Shown piece after piece: positions 8,408 to 17,812 of a stretch of 64,000 nucleotides of DNA. Position 1 is the first letter of the stretch. Every line of letters begins with the position of its first letter. Where the stretch lies: positions 124,001-188,000 of the forward strand of contig NZ_QEQF01000001.1 in NCBI RefSeq assembly GCF_003253115.1. Direction: 5' to 3'. A program made the position numbers and the translations under genes. Source of the stretch: Haemophilus_A paraphrohaemolyticus_A (GTDB taxonomy: Bacteria; Pseudomonadota; Gammaproteobacteria; Enterobacterales; Pasteurellaceae). The notes beneath the pieces are model-generated. The model ran no database searches, had not been told where the DNA came from, and saw only the letters and a list, made by a program, of their open reading frames with translations.

Positions 8408-9174
8408 TGAGATGGCGTAACCCTAATTCTTCTGCTTCAACCGATGAGGAAAATCCATATTGGATGTCATTTTCCGATATGATGGCGAGCTTGCTGGTCA
8501 TTTTTATGCTGGCGGCGGCAGCGTTAATGTTGCAACTTGCAACCAAAAGCCAAAAAGTGGATGAGCAGGTTGATGAAGTGGCAAGGGCTGAAAAAGTTCG
8601 AAAACAGATTATCGATGAGATTGTCGAGGAATTAAAGCAAAAGCAAATTGTAGTTGAGAAGTCGGATAATGATACCGTATTGCATATTCCTGAAAGTTCT
8701 CTTCGCTTTGCATCAGGTAGTTCTGATATTCCAGATACGTTACAAAACAATATACGTGAAATTGGCAATGTGTTGTATGAAGCCTTAAATAGAGATATAG
8801 ATAGCCAAAATAAAGCAAAAGCTCGTTTTACTTTATTAGATACGGTGTTTATTGAAGGACATACGGATAATAATTTCTATAAAAATCCTATATTGCGAGG
8901 TAACTGGGGATTATCTGCAATGCGAGCAATCTCAGTATGGCAATTTTGGGCAGAAGATCCAAACCAGGCAAGTAATGGATTAAATGCGATGAAAAATCAT
9001 ATAGGAGAAGCCCTTTTTTCTGTGAGTGGTTATGGCGATACACGCCCACGTAATGAAGCTAAAAATTGCGGAAAATATGATGATATTTGCCATAGTAAAA
9101 ATCGCCGTATTGATATACGAATTACTGTGAAAAAACCAAGTATTAAAGAATTAGAAGAGATTAAGGGAAAATAA
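8407..9174 (+). CDS. zorB: Zorya type I motor protein ZorB (MotB/OmpA-like)
   Basis: ZorB is the partner of ZorA. It has one membrane helix near the N-terminus (residues about 20-45, in WMSFSDMMASLLVIFML), and Asp24 there sits where MotB has its proton-carrying aspartate. The C-terminal half is an OmpA-like peptidoglycan-binding domain (FIEGHTDNN, LSAMRAISV, SGYGDTRP, NRRIDIRI). An insertion with two cysteines (AKNCGKYDDICHSKNRR) lies just before the last motif. The 255-residue length is normal for ZorB. The start overlaps the zorA stop (TAATG), so the two subunits are translationally coupled. Confidence 0.93.
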   Translation: MRWRNPNSSASTDEENPYWMSFSDMMASLLVIFMLAAAALMLQLATKSQKVDEQVDEVARAEKVRKQIIDEIVEELKQKQIVVEKSDNDTVLHIPESSLRFASGSSDIPDTLQNNIREIGNVLYEALNRDIDSQNKAKARFTLLDTVFIEGHTDNNFYKNPILRGNWGLSAMRAISVWQFWAEDPNQASNGLNAMKNHIGEALFSVSGYGDTRPRNEAKNCGKYDDICHSKNRRIDIRITVKKPSIKELEEIKGK

Positions 9175-9175
9175 G

Positions 9176-10699
9176 ATGAGTGATGAATTAAAATTACCTC
9201 GCATTAGTTTGCCTTCAATCAACTTTTCTTTGCCTGAAAGAGAGATCGATCTTACTAAAGAAGTGAAAAAATTAGCCCAGATGACCAAAAGGGTAGGGAT
9301 GGGATCAGATGTTTTCAAAACAAACTTTTTGCGTATTTTTCGTGCTTTAGAGAAAGGGGAATTTTTCCCTTTTATGCTACAAACACCTAACCAAGTGAGA
9401 GCTTATTTGACGATTGTAACATCAAATGAGGTCAAAGACGAGGTAAAAAAGCAGGTACATTTAAGTCCCGAATTGATTGATCAGTTTGCAGCTGTGCGTT
9501 CGCCGATGAGCCGCCTTTCATTGATGATGTTGATTCAGCTCTATTTTGATCGATTTGCCACATTAGAAAGCGGTGAAAATTTTGAGTATTTTTGCCAATT
9601 TTTAAAAACACAAGTTAAGAAACTAGAGAAAATTCGTCAGAAAAAAGAAAAAAACGAGCTAGTTAAAAGTGATTTAGCCCGTTATGCCGAATTTGCTTCT
9701 CAGCTTTTTAGCCCAACGGCTCCACATAAGATTGTAAAAATGGCCCACCAGAATCAGCAGGATTTTACTCATACTTTGCAAGATATGGGGATAGCTGCAT
9801 TTAAAAATGGGCGATTATTACAAATTAGTCAATCCATTTACTATATCGAAACTCTGAAAACCATTCCTTTGGGCGAATATCACCAGATTTTTGAAGAAGT
9901 AACCAAAGCCGACATTATTCAAGTGCAATACGATAAACATTATTGGATTGGACATAAAGTGGTGGAAATTTTGATTGATCGCACCGCAAAAGAGGGGGGA
10001 GAGATTTCCGAAGCATGGCAAAATGTAATTTTAGATATTGCCGATGATCCACGTATTGCCTCTGAAATTAACCTAAATCAATGGTGGCTGCCATTAGGTG
10101 AAAAACGCGTAGAACAAATGCGTTCTTGGTTAAGCCGTCACGATCTTAAATTGTTCTTAAAATTACTAGAACAAAGTGCAGTGGATTTAGGAAAAACCGA
10201 TATGGAACGCATGTTTGCAGGCAGAAAACAGTTCTTAGAAGCGTTATTTGATCATGATTGCATACGTCATTCCCGTTTATTCTTTACCCGAGAAGCTGCA
10301 AATTACTTACGCTACCATTATGCGGAACCACATCGATTAGATGCTTATGCAAGGGTTTCGGGCGAAGCATCTGTTATCTATTTACAGTTAAAAAATGGCT
10401 GGCATTTAGTAGAAGGCACACATAGCTTTAGAGTTCGCTATTTCCATCAAATTCCTAAATATTCTAGGATCGCCGATTATCAGCATCGTTTTTATGAACG
10501 AGATGAGTTATCAGGTGGCTTGGAAGGCTGGTATAGATTAAATTTTGGCAAACAGATGTATAGTACGGCTCATGATGTGCATTCCAGCTGGAAGTTTAAG
10601 TTATTAGATTGGTTTAAGAAAACAGGTATTAACCTACCTGCTGATGAAGTGTTAGACTCTTGGGAATACTATCGTTATCGCGAGCAAAATAGAGGGTAA
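9176..10699 (+). CDS. zorC: Zorya type I effector component ZorC (EH-signature protein)
   Basis: The 507-residue cytoplasmic protein has no membrane segment or signal peptide. Its length and position between zorB and the SNF2 gene match ZorC, the EH-signature protein of type I Zorya, which works with ZorD on the incoming DNA. The C-terminal half contains the segment from GGEISEAWQNVILDIADDP to KLFLKLLEQSA and the conserved region around FFTREAANYLRYHY. The first 30 residues are polar. It starts 1 nt after the zorB stop and ends 1 nt before zorD. I recognise it mainly by context and size; the motif match is by eye. Confidence 0.85.
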   Translation: MSDELKLPRISLPSINFSLPEREIDLTKEVKKLAQMTKRVGMGSDVFKTNFLRIFRALEKGEFFPFMLQTPNQVRAYLTIVTSNEVKDEVKKQVHLSPELIDQFAAVRSPMSRLSLMMLIQLYFDRFATLESGENFEYFCQFLKTQVKKLEKIRQKKEKNELVKSDLARYAEFASQLFSPTAPHKIVKMAHQNQQDFTHTLQDMGIAAFKNGRLLQISQSIYYIETLKTIPLGEYHQIFEEVTKADIIQVQYDKHYWIGHKVVEILIDRTAKEGGEISEAWQNVILDIADDPRIASEINLNQWWLPLGEKRVEQMRSWLSRHDLKLFLKLLEQSAVDLGKTDMERMFAGRKQFLEALFDHDCIRHSRLFFTREAANYLRYHYAEPHRLDAYARVSGEASVIYLQLKNGWHLVEGTHSFRVRYFHQIPKYSRIADYQHRFYERDELSGGLEGWYRLNFGKQMYSTAHDVHSSWKFKLLDWFKKTGINLPADEVLDSWEYYRYREQNRG

Positions 10700-10700
10700 A

Positions 10701-13691
10701 ATGGGATTATTAGATTTAATTAAATCATTTATTTCAACGAGTAAAATTGAAGAGAAAATCCGGTGGAAAATCAATGCTTTTGAAGATATAGAGTTTATTT
10801 TTCCTTCACAAGCGGTTGAAAATCCAGAATCTTTTGCAAAAAACAATCCTTTTTTTGCGTTGCAATATGCTTATTTGAAGACCTTGCAAGATAGCTATTC
10901 AATTAATCGAGTTTCAGATGGTTTTATTGTTCCTTCCATCATTTTGCCTGATTTAGGCGAAGATTTTATTCATCTTTTTGAAATGCCACCGCATTTTACA
11001 GGGAGTTATCAAATCGATATTCGAGGCAACACGACCAGAACCGATTTCTCCGTGAATCTTAAACTCCTTATGCCCGATGGTAGCACAGTGTTCCAACCTC
11101 AACGCTTGGGGGCTTTTTTATCTTTAACTAACAAAGAGAAGTATTCTTTAACACCTGCAGAATATCAGGCATTGAAAGCCTTAGAGCGCCATCAAGAACT
11201 AAGAGAAAAAGATCGTTCTGAATATGAAAATAATTGGCTAATGTTCCAATTGCAAACGGCAAAAGTGGCTGGGATGCCTATTGATCTTGCTCATTTCAAT
11301 CAAGGGAATTTGAAGTTAGTTAAACCTGAAACGATAGGCGTGGCGGTAAATCAATTACCGAATGGCGATATTGAGTTGATTCCTGCGATTAAAGGCGTTG
11401 CAACAGAGGATATTAGAGAGCGATTAGGGCAGTTAGATAAGCAAGATAAACGAATTTTGCGAGTAAAAAAACAGTTTGTCTTGTTTGATGAAAAGACTAT
11501 CTCAGCTATTAACGAAATCTTCCCCGTAGATGAAAACGGAGAAAGTCGCCATATTCGCCGTATAAACAAAGCGGAAGTGGCAAATTTCTTGAAAAATCCT
11601 ACCGCTTATTTGAATGGAGCAGTGGTAGATTTAGATACGGGCTTTTCTCTTCGCGTGGCAGGGGCTGAAAAATTCGTGTATAAATATTTTGGTGGTGAAC
11701 AAGAGTCGGGTATTGATTGGCTTGGCGATCAGCATTTTATCAATTCGCCAATTGCCTTTGAGGAGATTATTCGTTCTGAGGCTGAGTTAGAAGAGGTTAA
11801 AGCACTGATTGAAAATGCTCGCAACGTAGGAGCTTCGGTTATCCAAGTCGGAGAAGCCTCCATTGATATTTCAGATACTGAAACGGTTGAAACCATTTTA
11901 GAGAAAATTACTCAGGCTATTCAACATCAGGATGAAGATGCAGAAAGCGGTGTTCCATCAGATACAAATGATTCAGAACAAAGCGAAAAAGCAGTTGTGG
12001 ATATTGAAGATAATGATGAAGAAAATCGATTTAAGCGGTTTGTTTCTTTGCTAAATTTACAAGAAATTCCACTGCTTGATCAGGCAAATCTAAAACGGCT
12101 GCCTTATCCTCATCAGCAAGAAGGCATCCATTGGATTCTTTCGCATCTAAAAACGATTGAACAGGAGCAAACTGAGAGTGGTGCATTGTTAGCTGATGAT
12201 ATGGGACTAGGTAAAACCTATATGACGTTAGTGTCGATTGCTGAATATTATCGTCGCCAGAATGAGCTTTCAAAAACACTGAAACCAATTTTAGTTGTGG
12301 CTCCTCTGAGTTTATTAGAAAACTGGCAAGCTGAGCTCGATGAAACCTTTAAACAACCACCGTTTGATGATGTGATTGTTTTACAAGGGCAAGGATTGAA
12401 AAAGTATCGACTTGGTGGCAGTGAAATTAAACAATATCTTCATAACGATGTAGCTTCGGTAGATGAAATTCGTTACTCCTTGAAAGTGGGAAACAATTAT
12501 AAGCAAGATCGTTTAGATATGCCTGCACGTTTGGTGTTAACTACCTATCAAACGTTGCGTGATTATCAATTCTCACTCTGTCGGATTGACTGGGGTATGG
12601 TTATTTTTGATGAGGCTCAGAACTTAAAAAATCCAAATACATTAGCAACTCGAGCAGCAAAAGGTTTAAAATCAGAGTTTAAACTGCTCGCAACAGGGAC
12701 ACCTGTGGAAAATAGCTTAAAAGATTTTTGGTGTTTAATGGATACCGCAACACCAGGTTTACTAGGTTCTTGGCGGGAATTTAGAGAAACCTATATTACG
12801 CCAATTCTTAAGGCAGATGAGTCAGAAACAGATGAGAAAAAATATGAAATAGGGCGTATTTTACGGGAAAAAGTCGATCGCTTTATGTTAAGACGCACCA
12901 AAGCTGAAAAATTGAAAGGCTTACCTGAAAAAGTGATTTATTCAGGATGTCGCTCCGATCAACATTATTTGCCTCAACTTGAAGCCTTGATGAAAGGTGT
13001 CCAGCTTCAAAGCTATAATGATGTTGTTACTCGGATACGTAATGCTACAAATAAACAGGGTTTGATGTTGGCGTCATTGCGAGATCTGAAGATGATTAGT
13101 ATTCATCCTCAGATTCGAGATTTAGAAAGTAAAAATTATTTACCTGATGCCAATCTTTCCGCCAAAATTGGATCTTTACTCAGCATTATAAAAGAAATTA
13201 AACAACGACAAGAAAAGGTTATTATTTTTGCTGAGAGTAAGTTGGTTCAGTCCTATTTAATTGCATTGATGATGATTGATTATGGCATCAGTGTTGATGT
13301 GATCAATGGTGAAACGGCGGCGGTAGCGACCTCAAAAAATACACGTTCTCGCAAAAATATTATTGATGCATTTCAAGCTCAACAAGGATTTGGTGTACTG
13401 ATTATGTCACCTGTTGCAGCTGGCGTTGGATTAACGGTAACAGGAGCGAATAATGTTATTCATTTAGAGCGTCATTGGAATCCAGCTAAAGAAGCCCAAG
13501 CAACAGATCGGGTGTATCGAATCGGTCAGCAAAAACAGGTTAATGTCTATTTACCGATGGCAGTTCATCCAGAAATTCGATCTTTTGATTTACAGCTACA
13601 TCAATTGCTTAATAATAAGGTTGATTTAAGCGAAGCGGTTGTGGCAAACCCTGATATTGAACCAGAACAGATGATGAGTATGTTTAATTAG
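10701..13691 (+). CDS. zorD: Zorya type I SNF2 helicase/nuclease ZorD
   Basis: ZorD is the SNF2-family effector thought to act on phage DNA once ZorAB has sensed infection. The product has 996 residues. An N-terminal region of about 440 residues is followed by a very acidic linker (about residues 410-443). The SNF2 core begins with LLADDMGLGKTYMT (about residue 495). Motif II reads DEAQ rather than DEAH. ATGTPVENSLKDFW follows, and the C-terminal lobe has SPVAAGVGLTVTGANNVIH and ATDRVYRIGQQ. It is the last gene of the operon, 1 nt after zorC, and ends 8 nt before an inverted uptake-sequence hairpin. Confidence 0.92.
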   Translation: MGLLDLIKSFISTSKIEEKIRWKINAFEDIEFIFPSQAVENPESFAKNNPFFALQYAYLKTLQDSYSINRVSDGFIVPSIILPDLGEDFIHLFEMPPHFTGSYQIDIRGNTTRTDFSVNLKLLMPDGSTVFQPQRLGAFLSLTNKEKYSLTPAEYQALKALERHQELREKDRSEYENNWLMFQLQTAKVAGMPIDLAHFNQGNLKLVKPETIGVAVNQLPNGDIELIPAIKGVATEDIRERLGQLDKQDKRILRVKKQFVLFDEKTISAINEIFPVDENGESRHIRRINKAEVANFLKNPTAYLNGAVVDLDTGFSLRVAGAEKFVYKYFGGEQESGIDWLGDQHFINSPIAFEEIIRSEAELEEVKALIENARNVGASVIQVGEASIDISDTETVETILEKITQAIQHQDEDAESGVPSDTNDSEQSEKAVVDIEDNDEENRFKRFVSLLNLQEIPLLDQANLKRLPYPHQQEGIHWILSHLKTIEQEQTESGALLADDMGLGKTYMTLVSIAEYYRRQNELSKTLKPILVVAPLSLLENWQAELDETFKQPPFDDVIVLQGQGLKKYRLGGSEIKQYLHNDVASVDEIRYSLKVGNNYKQDRLDMPARLVLTTYQTLRDYQFSLCRIDWGMVIFDEAQNLKNPNTLATRAAKGLKSEFKLLATGTPVENSLKDFWCLMDTATPGLLGSWREFRETYITPILKADESETDEKKYEIGRILREKVDRFMLRRTKAEKLKGLPEKVIYSGCRSDQHYLPQLEALMKGVQLQSYNDVVTRIRNATNKQGLMLASLRDLKMISIHPQIRDLESKNYLPDANLSAKIGSLLSIIKEIKQRQEKVIIFAESKLVQSYLIALMMIDYGISVDVINGETAAVATSKNTRSRKNIIDAFQAQQGFGVLIMSPVAAGVGLTVTGANNVIHLERHWNPAKEAQATDRVYRIGQQKQVNVYLPMAVHPEIRSFDLQLHQLLNNKVDLSEAVVANPDIEPEQMMSMFN

Positions 13692-13699
13692 CAGTATTA

Positions 13700-13733
13700 G
13701 CAAACAAGCGGTCAAATTCGACCGCTTGTTTGC
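13700..13733 (+). terminator. Inverted pair of uptake sequences, terminator of zorD and dld
   Basis: A perfect 14-bp inverted repeat (GCAAACAAGCGGTC / GACCGCTTGTTTGC, 6-nt loop) is built from two DNA-uptake signals of the ACAAGCGGT type in opposite orientation. It lies between the converging zorD and dld genes. Paired uptake sequences acting as terminators are well known in naturally competent Pasteurellaceae. Confidence 0.85.
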
Positions 13734-13744
13734 AATTGAGAAGA

Positions 13745-15439
13745 TTATTCCGCCCAATATTTTTTCTTCGTGGTTTTACCAATACCAGGGTTGAAGCTAT
13801 TTGTTGGGTCTAACGCTTTATAGAATTTTTTAAGCGTTGGTTTAGCTTCGTATAAATGCCCTACGTTGTGTTCGGCTGGGTATTGTGCACCGCGTTTATC
13901 GAGCAATTTCAACATTTCGTGTTCTAATTCCATACAGTCGTGTCCTTTTTTCACGATGTAATCTTGGTGGAATACGTGGCACATAAAATGTCCGTAGTAG
14001 AGTTTATGGCTAATTTTGCTACCAATTTCTGGCGGTAATACTTCGAACCAATCTTGGTCATTACGGCGTAAAGCCACATCTAAGGCAACAATATCTTCCA
14101 CTTCTTTTTCGTGAATCGCACGGTAGCGAATTGCCGCACTAGCTACCGCAAAACGGTGGAGCATTGCTGCTTGAGTTTCGATTGCGTTACACTCAAAATA
14201 ACCGCCTTTTGTATTATCCGCAAAGTAAGATTTTAAGTAGTTTCGAGCCTCTTGCACGCCTTTACCACCCATTTTTACAATAAGATGATGTTCATATTTA
14301 TCGCGATAATCCCACAAACTTTTTGGCAAGTGTTCAGGAATAAATTTAGAGACAGTTTGCATAAATTTATCGCTTAAATGTTGCGGTAAGAAGGCGAATT
14401 TTTTACCGATGCGATCCACGTTGGCTTTTAAGGCAAAGAGTTTTGGTAGCCAATGCGTACCAAATTTTTTGATGACCCAGAAAGTATCTTTACCATATTT
14501 TGCGGCGATGTCGAATGCATCACGATGGATATATTCTCCTGAAATTGGCAAAACTTCAAAATTCGCTAACATATGGCGGCGAATATCGTTTAATACGGAT
14601 GTTTGATTGGTGCCGATATAGAAAACAGCGGTCTCTTTTTCAAGTTGGAAGGTATCTAAACGTACAGCAAAAATGGCAAGTTTACCCGCACTGCCTGAAG
14701 CTTCGTAGTGGCGAGCTGGGTCTGCATTGAAGCGAGCAGGGGAGTCTTCATCGACTTGACGGACGTGATTGCAGTAGTGATGGTCGTGCCCGCGTCCGCA
14801 ATCTTGTTGAATATCTTTAACCTGATAACGTTTTTCTTGTAGATTGGTTAAGATTTCTTCTGGGGTTTCGCCTAAATCAATGCCTAAATGGTTTTTTAGT
14901 TCTAATTCACCTTTTTCATTAAGTTGAGCAAAAAGCGCCATTTCGGTATAGGCTGGTCCACGTTGAACTAATGCTCCACCTGAGTTGTTACAAATCCCGC
15001 CGATAACAGATGCACCAATGCAAGATGAGCCAATAACAGAGTGCGGTTCGCGACCAAATGGTTTGAGTTGATTTTCTAATTCGTTGAGGGTGGAGCCTGG
15101 TAAGCAGACAACTTGGGAGGCGTTGTTGATGAGTTGGATGCCGTCAATTCGCATTGCGTTGATGATGACAATATCGCGGTCGTAATCATTGCCATCTGGT
15201 GTAGAACCACCAGTTAAACCTGTATTTGCAGCTTGGTTGATAACAATCACATCGTGTTCAACACAGGCTTTTACAATATTCCAAAACTCAAGTAGCGTAG
15301 CAGGTCGAACGACAGCAATCGCATTCCCCGTACCAAATCGGTAACCACTTCGATAAGCTTCTGTTTTAGTTAGGTCAGTAATAATATGATGCGTACCGAC
15401 AATGTCGGTAAGTTGTGAAATGAGTTGTTGAACAGACAT
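13745..15439 (-). CDS. dld: Quinone-dependent D-lactate dehydrogenase
   Basis: Dld is a peripheral membrane FAD enzyme that oxidises D-lactate to pyruvate and passes electrons to quinone. The 564-residue product carries the FAD-binding segment (NTGLTGGSTPDGNDYDRD and IGGICNNSGGALVQRGPAY) and the family-specific membrane-binding C-terminal part ending LDPTNSFNPGIGKTTKKKYW. The start is supported by GAGGAT 8 nt upstream of ATG. It converges with zorD, and no other lactate gene adjoins it. Confidence 0.95.
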   Translation of the reverse strand: MSVQQLISQLTDIVGTHHIITDLTKTEAYRSGYRFGTGNAIAVVRPATLLEFWNIVKACVEHDVIVINQAANTGLTGGSTPDGNDYDRDIVIINAMRIDGIQLINNASQVVCLPGSTLNELENQLKPFGREPHSVIGSSCIGASVIGGICNNSGGALVQRGPAYTEMALFAQLNEKGELELKNHLGIDLGETPEEILTNLQEKRYQVKDIQQDCGRGHDHHYCNHVRQVDEDSPARFNADPARHYEASGSAGKLAIFAVRLDTFQLEKETAVFYIGTNQTSVLNDIRRHMLANFEVLPISGEYIHRDAFDIAAKYGKDTFWVIKKFGTHWLPKLFALKANVDRIGKKFAFLPQHLSDKFMQTVSKFIPEHLPKSLWDYRDKYEHHLIVKMGGKGVQEARNYLKSYFADNTKGGYFECNAIETQAAMLHRFAVASAAIRYRAIHEKEVEDIVALDVALRRNDQDWFEVLPPEIGSKISHKLYYGHFMCHVFHQDYIVKKGHDCMELEHEMLKLLDKRGAQYPAEHNVGHLYEAKPTLKKFYKALDPTNSFNPGIGKTTKKKYWAE

Positions 15440-15548
15440 TTTGTTATCCTCGTGTGATAAGAATTAACAACATCATAACAGAATAATTCTTATTTGGATA
15501 AGGATATTTTAGGCTGCAAGCGGTGGTTTTTTAGAATTTTTTTGCATA

Positions 15549-15571
15549 TAAAAACAGCCCCAAAGGGGCTG
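15549..15571 (-). terminator. Rho-independent terminator of the ackA-pta operon
   Basis: The stem CAGCCCC / GGGGCTG (15555-15571) is followed on the minus strand by a T-rich tail. It lies downstream of pta. Confidence 0.85.
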
Positions 15572-15583
15572 AATTATACCTAA

Positions 15584-15608
15584 CCTAGGGTAACTTAGTT
15601 ACCCTAGG
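15584..15608. repeat. Perfect 11-bp inverted repeat after pta
   Basis: CCTAGGGTAAC and GTTACCCTAGG flank a 3-nt loop, between the pta stop and the terminator. On the minus strand this is the first of two consecutive hairpins. It has no T run and may protect the mRNA 3' end or bind a protein. Confidence 0.8.
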
Positions 15609-15616
15609 AAAAACAA

Positions 15617-17755
15617 TTAAGCTTGTGTCGCTTGAATTGCAGTTAATGCGATAGTGTAAACGATATCGTCTACTAATGCACCACGAGATAAGTCGTTTAC
15701 TGGTTTACGCATACCTTGAAGCATAGGACCGATTGAAACGAGATCTGCAGAGCGTTGTACCGCTTTATATGTGGTGTTACCTGTATTTAAGTCTGGGAAT
15801 ACAAACACGGTAGCTTTACCTGCCACCGGTGAGTTAGGTGCTTTAGAACGAGCTACATCTTCCATCACCGCTGCGTCATATTGTAATGGACCGTCAATGA
15901 TTAAGTCTGGGCGTTTTTCTTTCGCAATGCGAGTTGCTTCTTTCACTTTCTCAACGTCTGCACCAGAACCTGATGTACCTGTTGAGTAAGAGATCATCGC
16001 AACACGCGGGTCAATACCAAAGGCTTTCGCAGAGTCTGCTGATTGGATAGCAATTTCTGCTAATTGTTCTGCATTTGGATCTGGGTTTACTGCACAGTCA
16101 CCATATACCAATACTTGGTCTGGTAATAACATAAAGAAGATAGAAGAAACAATTGAGCTACCTGGAGCAGTTTTGATGATTTGCATTGGTGGGCGAATAG
16201 TGTTCGCGGTAGTGTGAACCGCACCTGATACTAAACCATCTACTTCATTTGCTTCTAACATCATTGTACCAAGTACAACGGTGTCTTCTAATTGCTCACG
16301 AGCAGACTCTTCGGTCATACCTTTCGCTTTACGTAACTCAACTAAACGAGCTACATAGTTTTCACGCACATCAGCAGGGTTGATGATAGTAATGCCTTTA
16401 CCTAAGGTTACGCCTTGTGCTTCAGCCACACGTTGAACATCAGTTGGATTCGCAAGTAAGATACATTCTGCGATACCACGTTCTGCACATAATGCAGCTG
16501 CTTTAATTGTACGAGGTTCATCACCTTCTGGTAATACGATACGTTTTTTCGCTGAACGTGCAAATTCAGTTAATTGATAACGGAATGCAGCAGGAGATAA
16601 GCGTCGTGCACGAGTTGCACCTTTCGCTACTTCTTCGATGAAACCAGCATTTAATGAACCTGCTACGTATTCTTTAATTTCGTTGATACGCTCCTTGTCA
16701 TCTGCAGGCACTTCTAAGCTGAAGCTTTGAAGATTAAGAGCTGTTTGCCAAGTGTTGCTTTCAACGCGGAATACTGGCACACCTGTTTCGAATGCTTGTT
16801 GGCAAAGTTTTGCAATGTTATTCTCGATTTTGTAGCCACCGGTTAATAAGATTGCACCGATTTCTATGCCATTCATTACCGCTAATGATGCAGCCACTAA
16901 TACTTCTGGACGGTCTGCAGAAGTCACTAATAAATTGCCCGCTTTGAAATGGTCTACCATATGTGGAAGACTACGTGCACAGAAACTTACTCCACGAATA
17001 CGACGAGAGTTTAATTCTCCTTCGTTGATGATTGAAGCATGTAAATGTTTTGCAAGATCAATTGCACGTGTTGCGATTAAATCTGCTTTCCATTCAATAC
17101 AGCCAAGCAGTTTGATTGGGCTTTTTGCGAATAAAGTTTCAACTTCAGCCACATTTTGTGTGCTGTGTTGGAAAGAGTCGAAGATTTCAGTTAAATCTGG
17201 GCGAGTACGACCTGATTCATCAACAGGTGCGTTAAATTTGTTGATTACCACACCTAAAAGATTAGGGTTGTTACGACCACCAAATTCTGATGCTGCCGCT
17301 TCAACACGTTCTTTTAATTGAGCTGGTTTATCTGAACCTGGTGCTGCGACTAATACGATTTCTGCATCTAATGCTTGAGCTACTTCGTAGTTTACGCTGT
17401 TTGCGTATGCATTTTTACGTGTTGGAATTAAACCTTCTACTACGATCACTTCATTATTTTTTGATAATGCTTGGTGACGTTCTACGATTTTCTCTAATAA
17501 TACATCTGTTTGGTTTTGACCGATTAGCGTTTCTGCTTCGCTTAACATAAACGGTTCGCCCACTTCAGTTGTTCGAGTTGCCTTGATAATTGAAGTAGAG
17601 CGGTCTAAGGTATCTTCGCCTGTGATTGGTTGTGCAATCGGTTTTAAGAAACCCACTTTAGTGCCTTTTTGTTCAAGTGCGTGAACAAGACCTAAGGTCA
17701 CACTTGTTAAACCTACACCAGTGGTAGTAGGGATTAAGATAATTGTTCTAGACAT
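15617..17755 (-). CDS. pta: Phosphate acetyltransferase
   Basis: Pta interconverts acetyl-CoA and acetyl phosphate and, with AckA, makes ATP and acetate during overflow or fermentative growth. The 712-residue long form has an N-terminal P-loop-like domain (IPTTTGVGLTSVTLGLVHAL), a DRTGG domain in the middle and the catalytic PTA_PTB domain at the C-terminus (from RIVLPEGDEPRT to GAVHTTANTIRPP and YSTGTSGSGADVEKV). It lies 57 nt downstream of ackA in the usual order and ends at a double hairpin. Confidence 0.97.
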   Translation of the reverse strand: MSRTIILIPTTTGVGLTSVTLGLVHALEQKGTKVGFLKPIAQPITGEDTLDRSTSIIKATRTTEVGEPFMLSEAETLIGQNQTDVLLEKIVERHQALSKNNEVIVVEGLIPTRKNAYANSVNYEVAQALDAEIVLVAAPGSDKPAQLKERVEAAASEFGGRNNPNLLGVVINKFNAPVDESGRTRPDLTEIFDSFQHSTQNVAEVETLFAKSPIKLLGCIEWKADLIATRAIDLAKHLHASIINEGELNSRRIRGVSFCARSLPHMVDHFKAGNLLVTSADRPEVLVAASLAVMNGIEIGAILLTGGYKIENNIAKLCQQAFETGVPVFRVESNTWQTALNLQSFSLEVPADDKERINEIKEYVAGSLNAGFIEEVAKGATRARRLSPAAFRYQLTEFARSAKKRIVLPEGDEPRTIKAAALCAERGIAECILLANPTDVQRVAEAQGVTLGKGITIINPADVRENYVARLVELRKAKGMTEESAREQLEDTVVLGTMMLEANEVDGLVSGAVHTTANTIRPPMQIIKTAPGSSIVSSIFFMLLPDQVLVYGDCAVNPDPNAEQLAEIAIQSADSAKAFGIDPRVAMISYSTGTSGSGADVEKVKEATRIAKEKRPDLIIDGPLQYDAAVMEDVARSKAPNSPVAGKATVFVFPDLNTGNTTYKAVQRSADLVSIGPMLQGMRKPVNDLSRGALVDDIVYTIALTAIQATQA

Positions 17756-17785
17756 TTTATTTCTTCCAAGTTGATATAAAAATGA

Positions 17786-17807
17786 AAGGGCAGAGTAGTC
17801 TGCCCTT
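17786..17807 (-). terminator. Intercistronic hairpin between ackA and pta
   Basis: AAGGGCAGA and TCTGCCCTT form a 9-bp stem with a 4-nt loop, followed on the minus strand by a weak T-rich stretch (TTTCATTTTTAT). It may cause partial termination or stabilise the ackA message, giving unequal AckA and Pta levels. Confidence 0.65.
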
Positions 17808-17812
17808 AGAAA

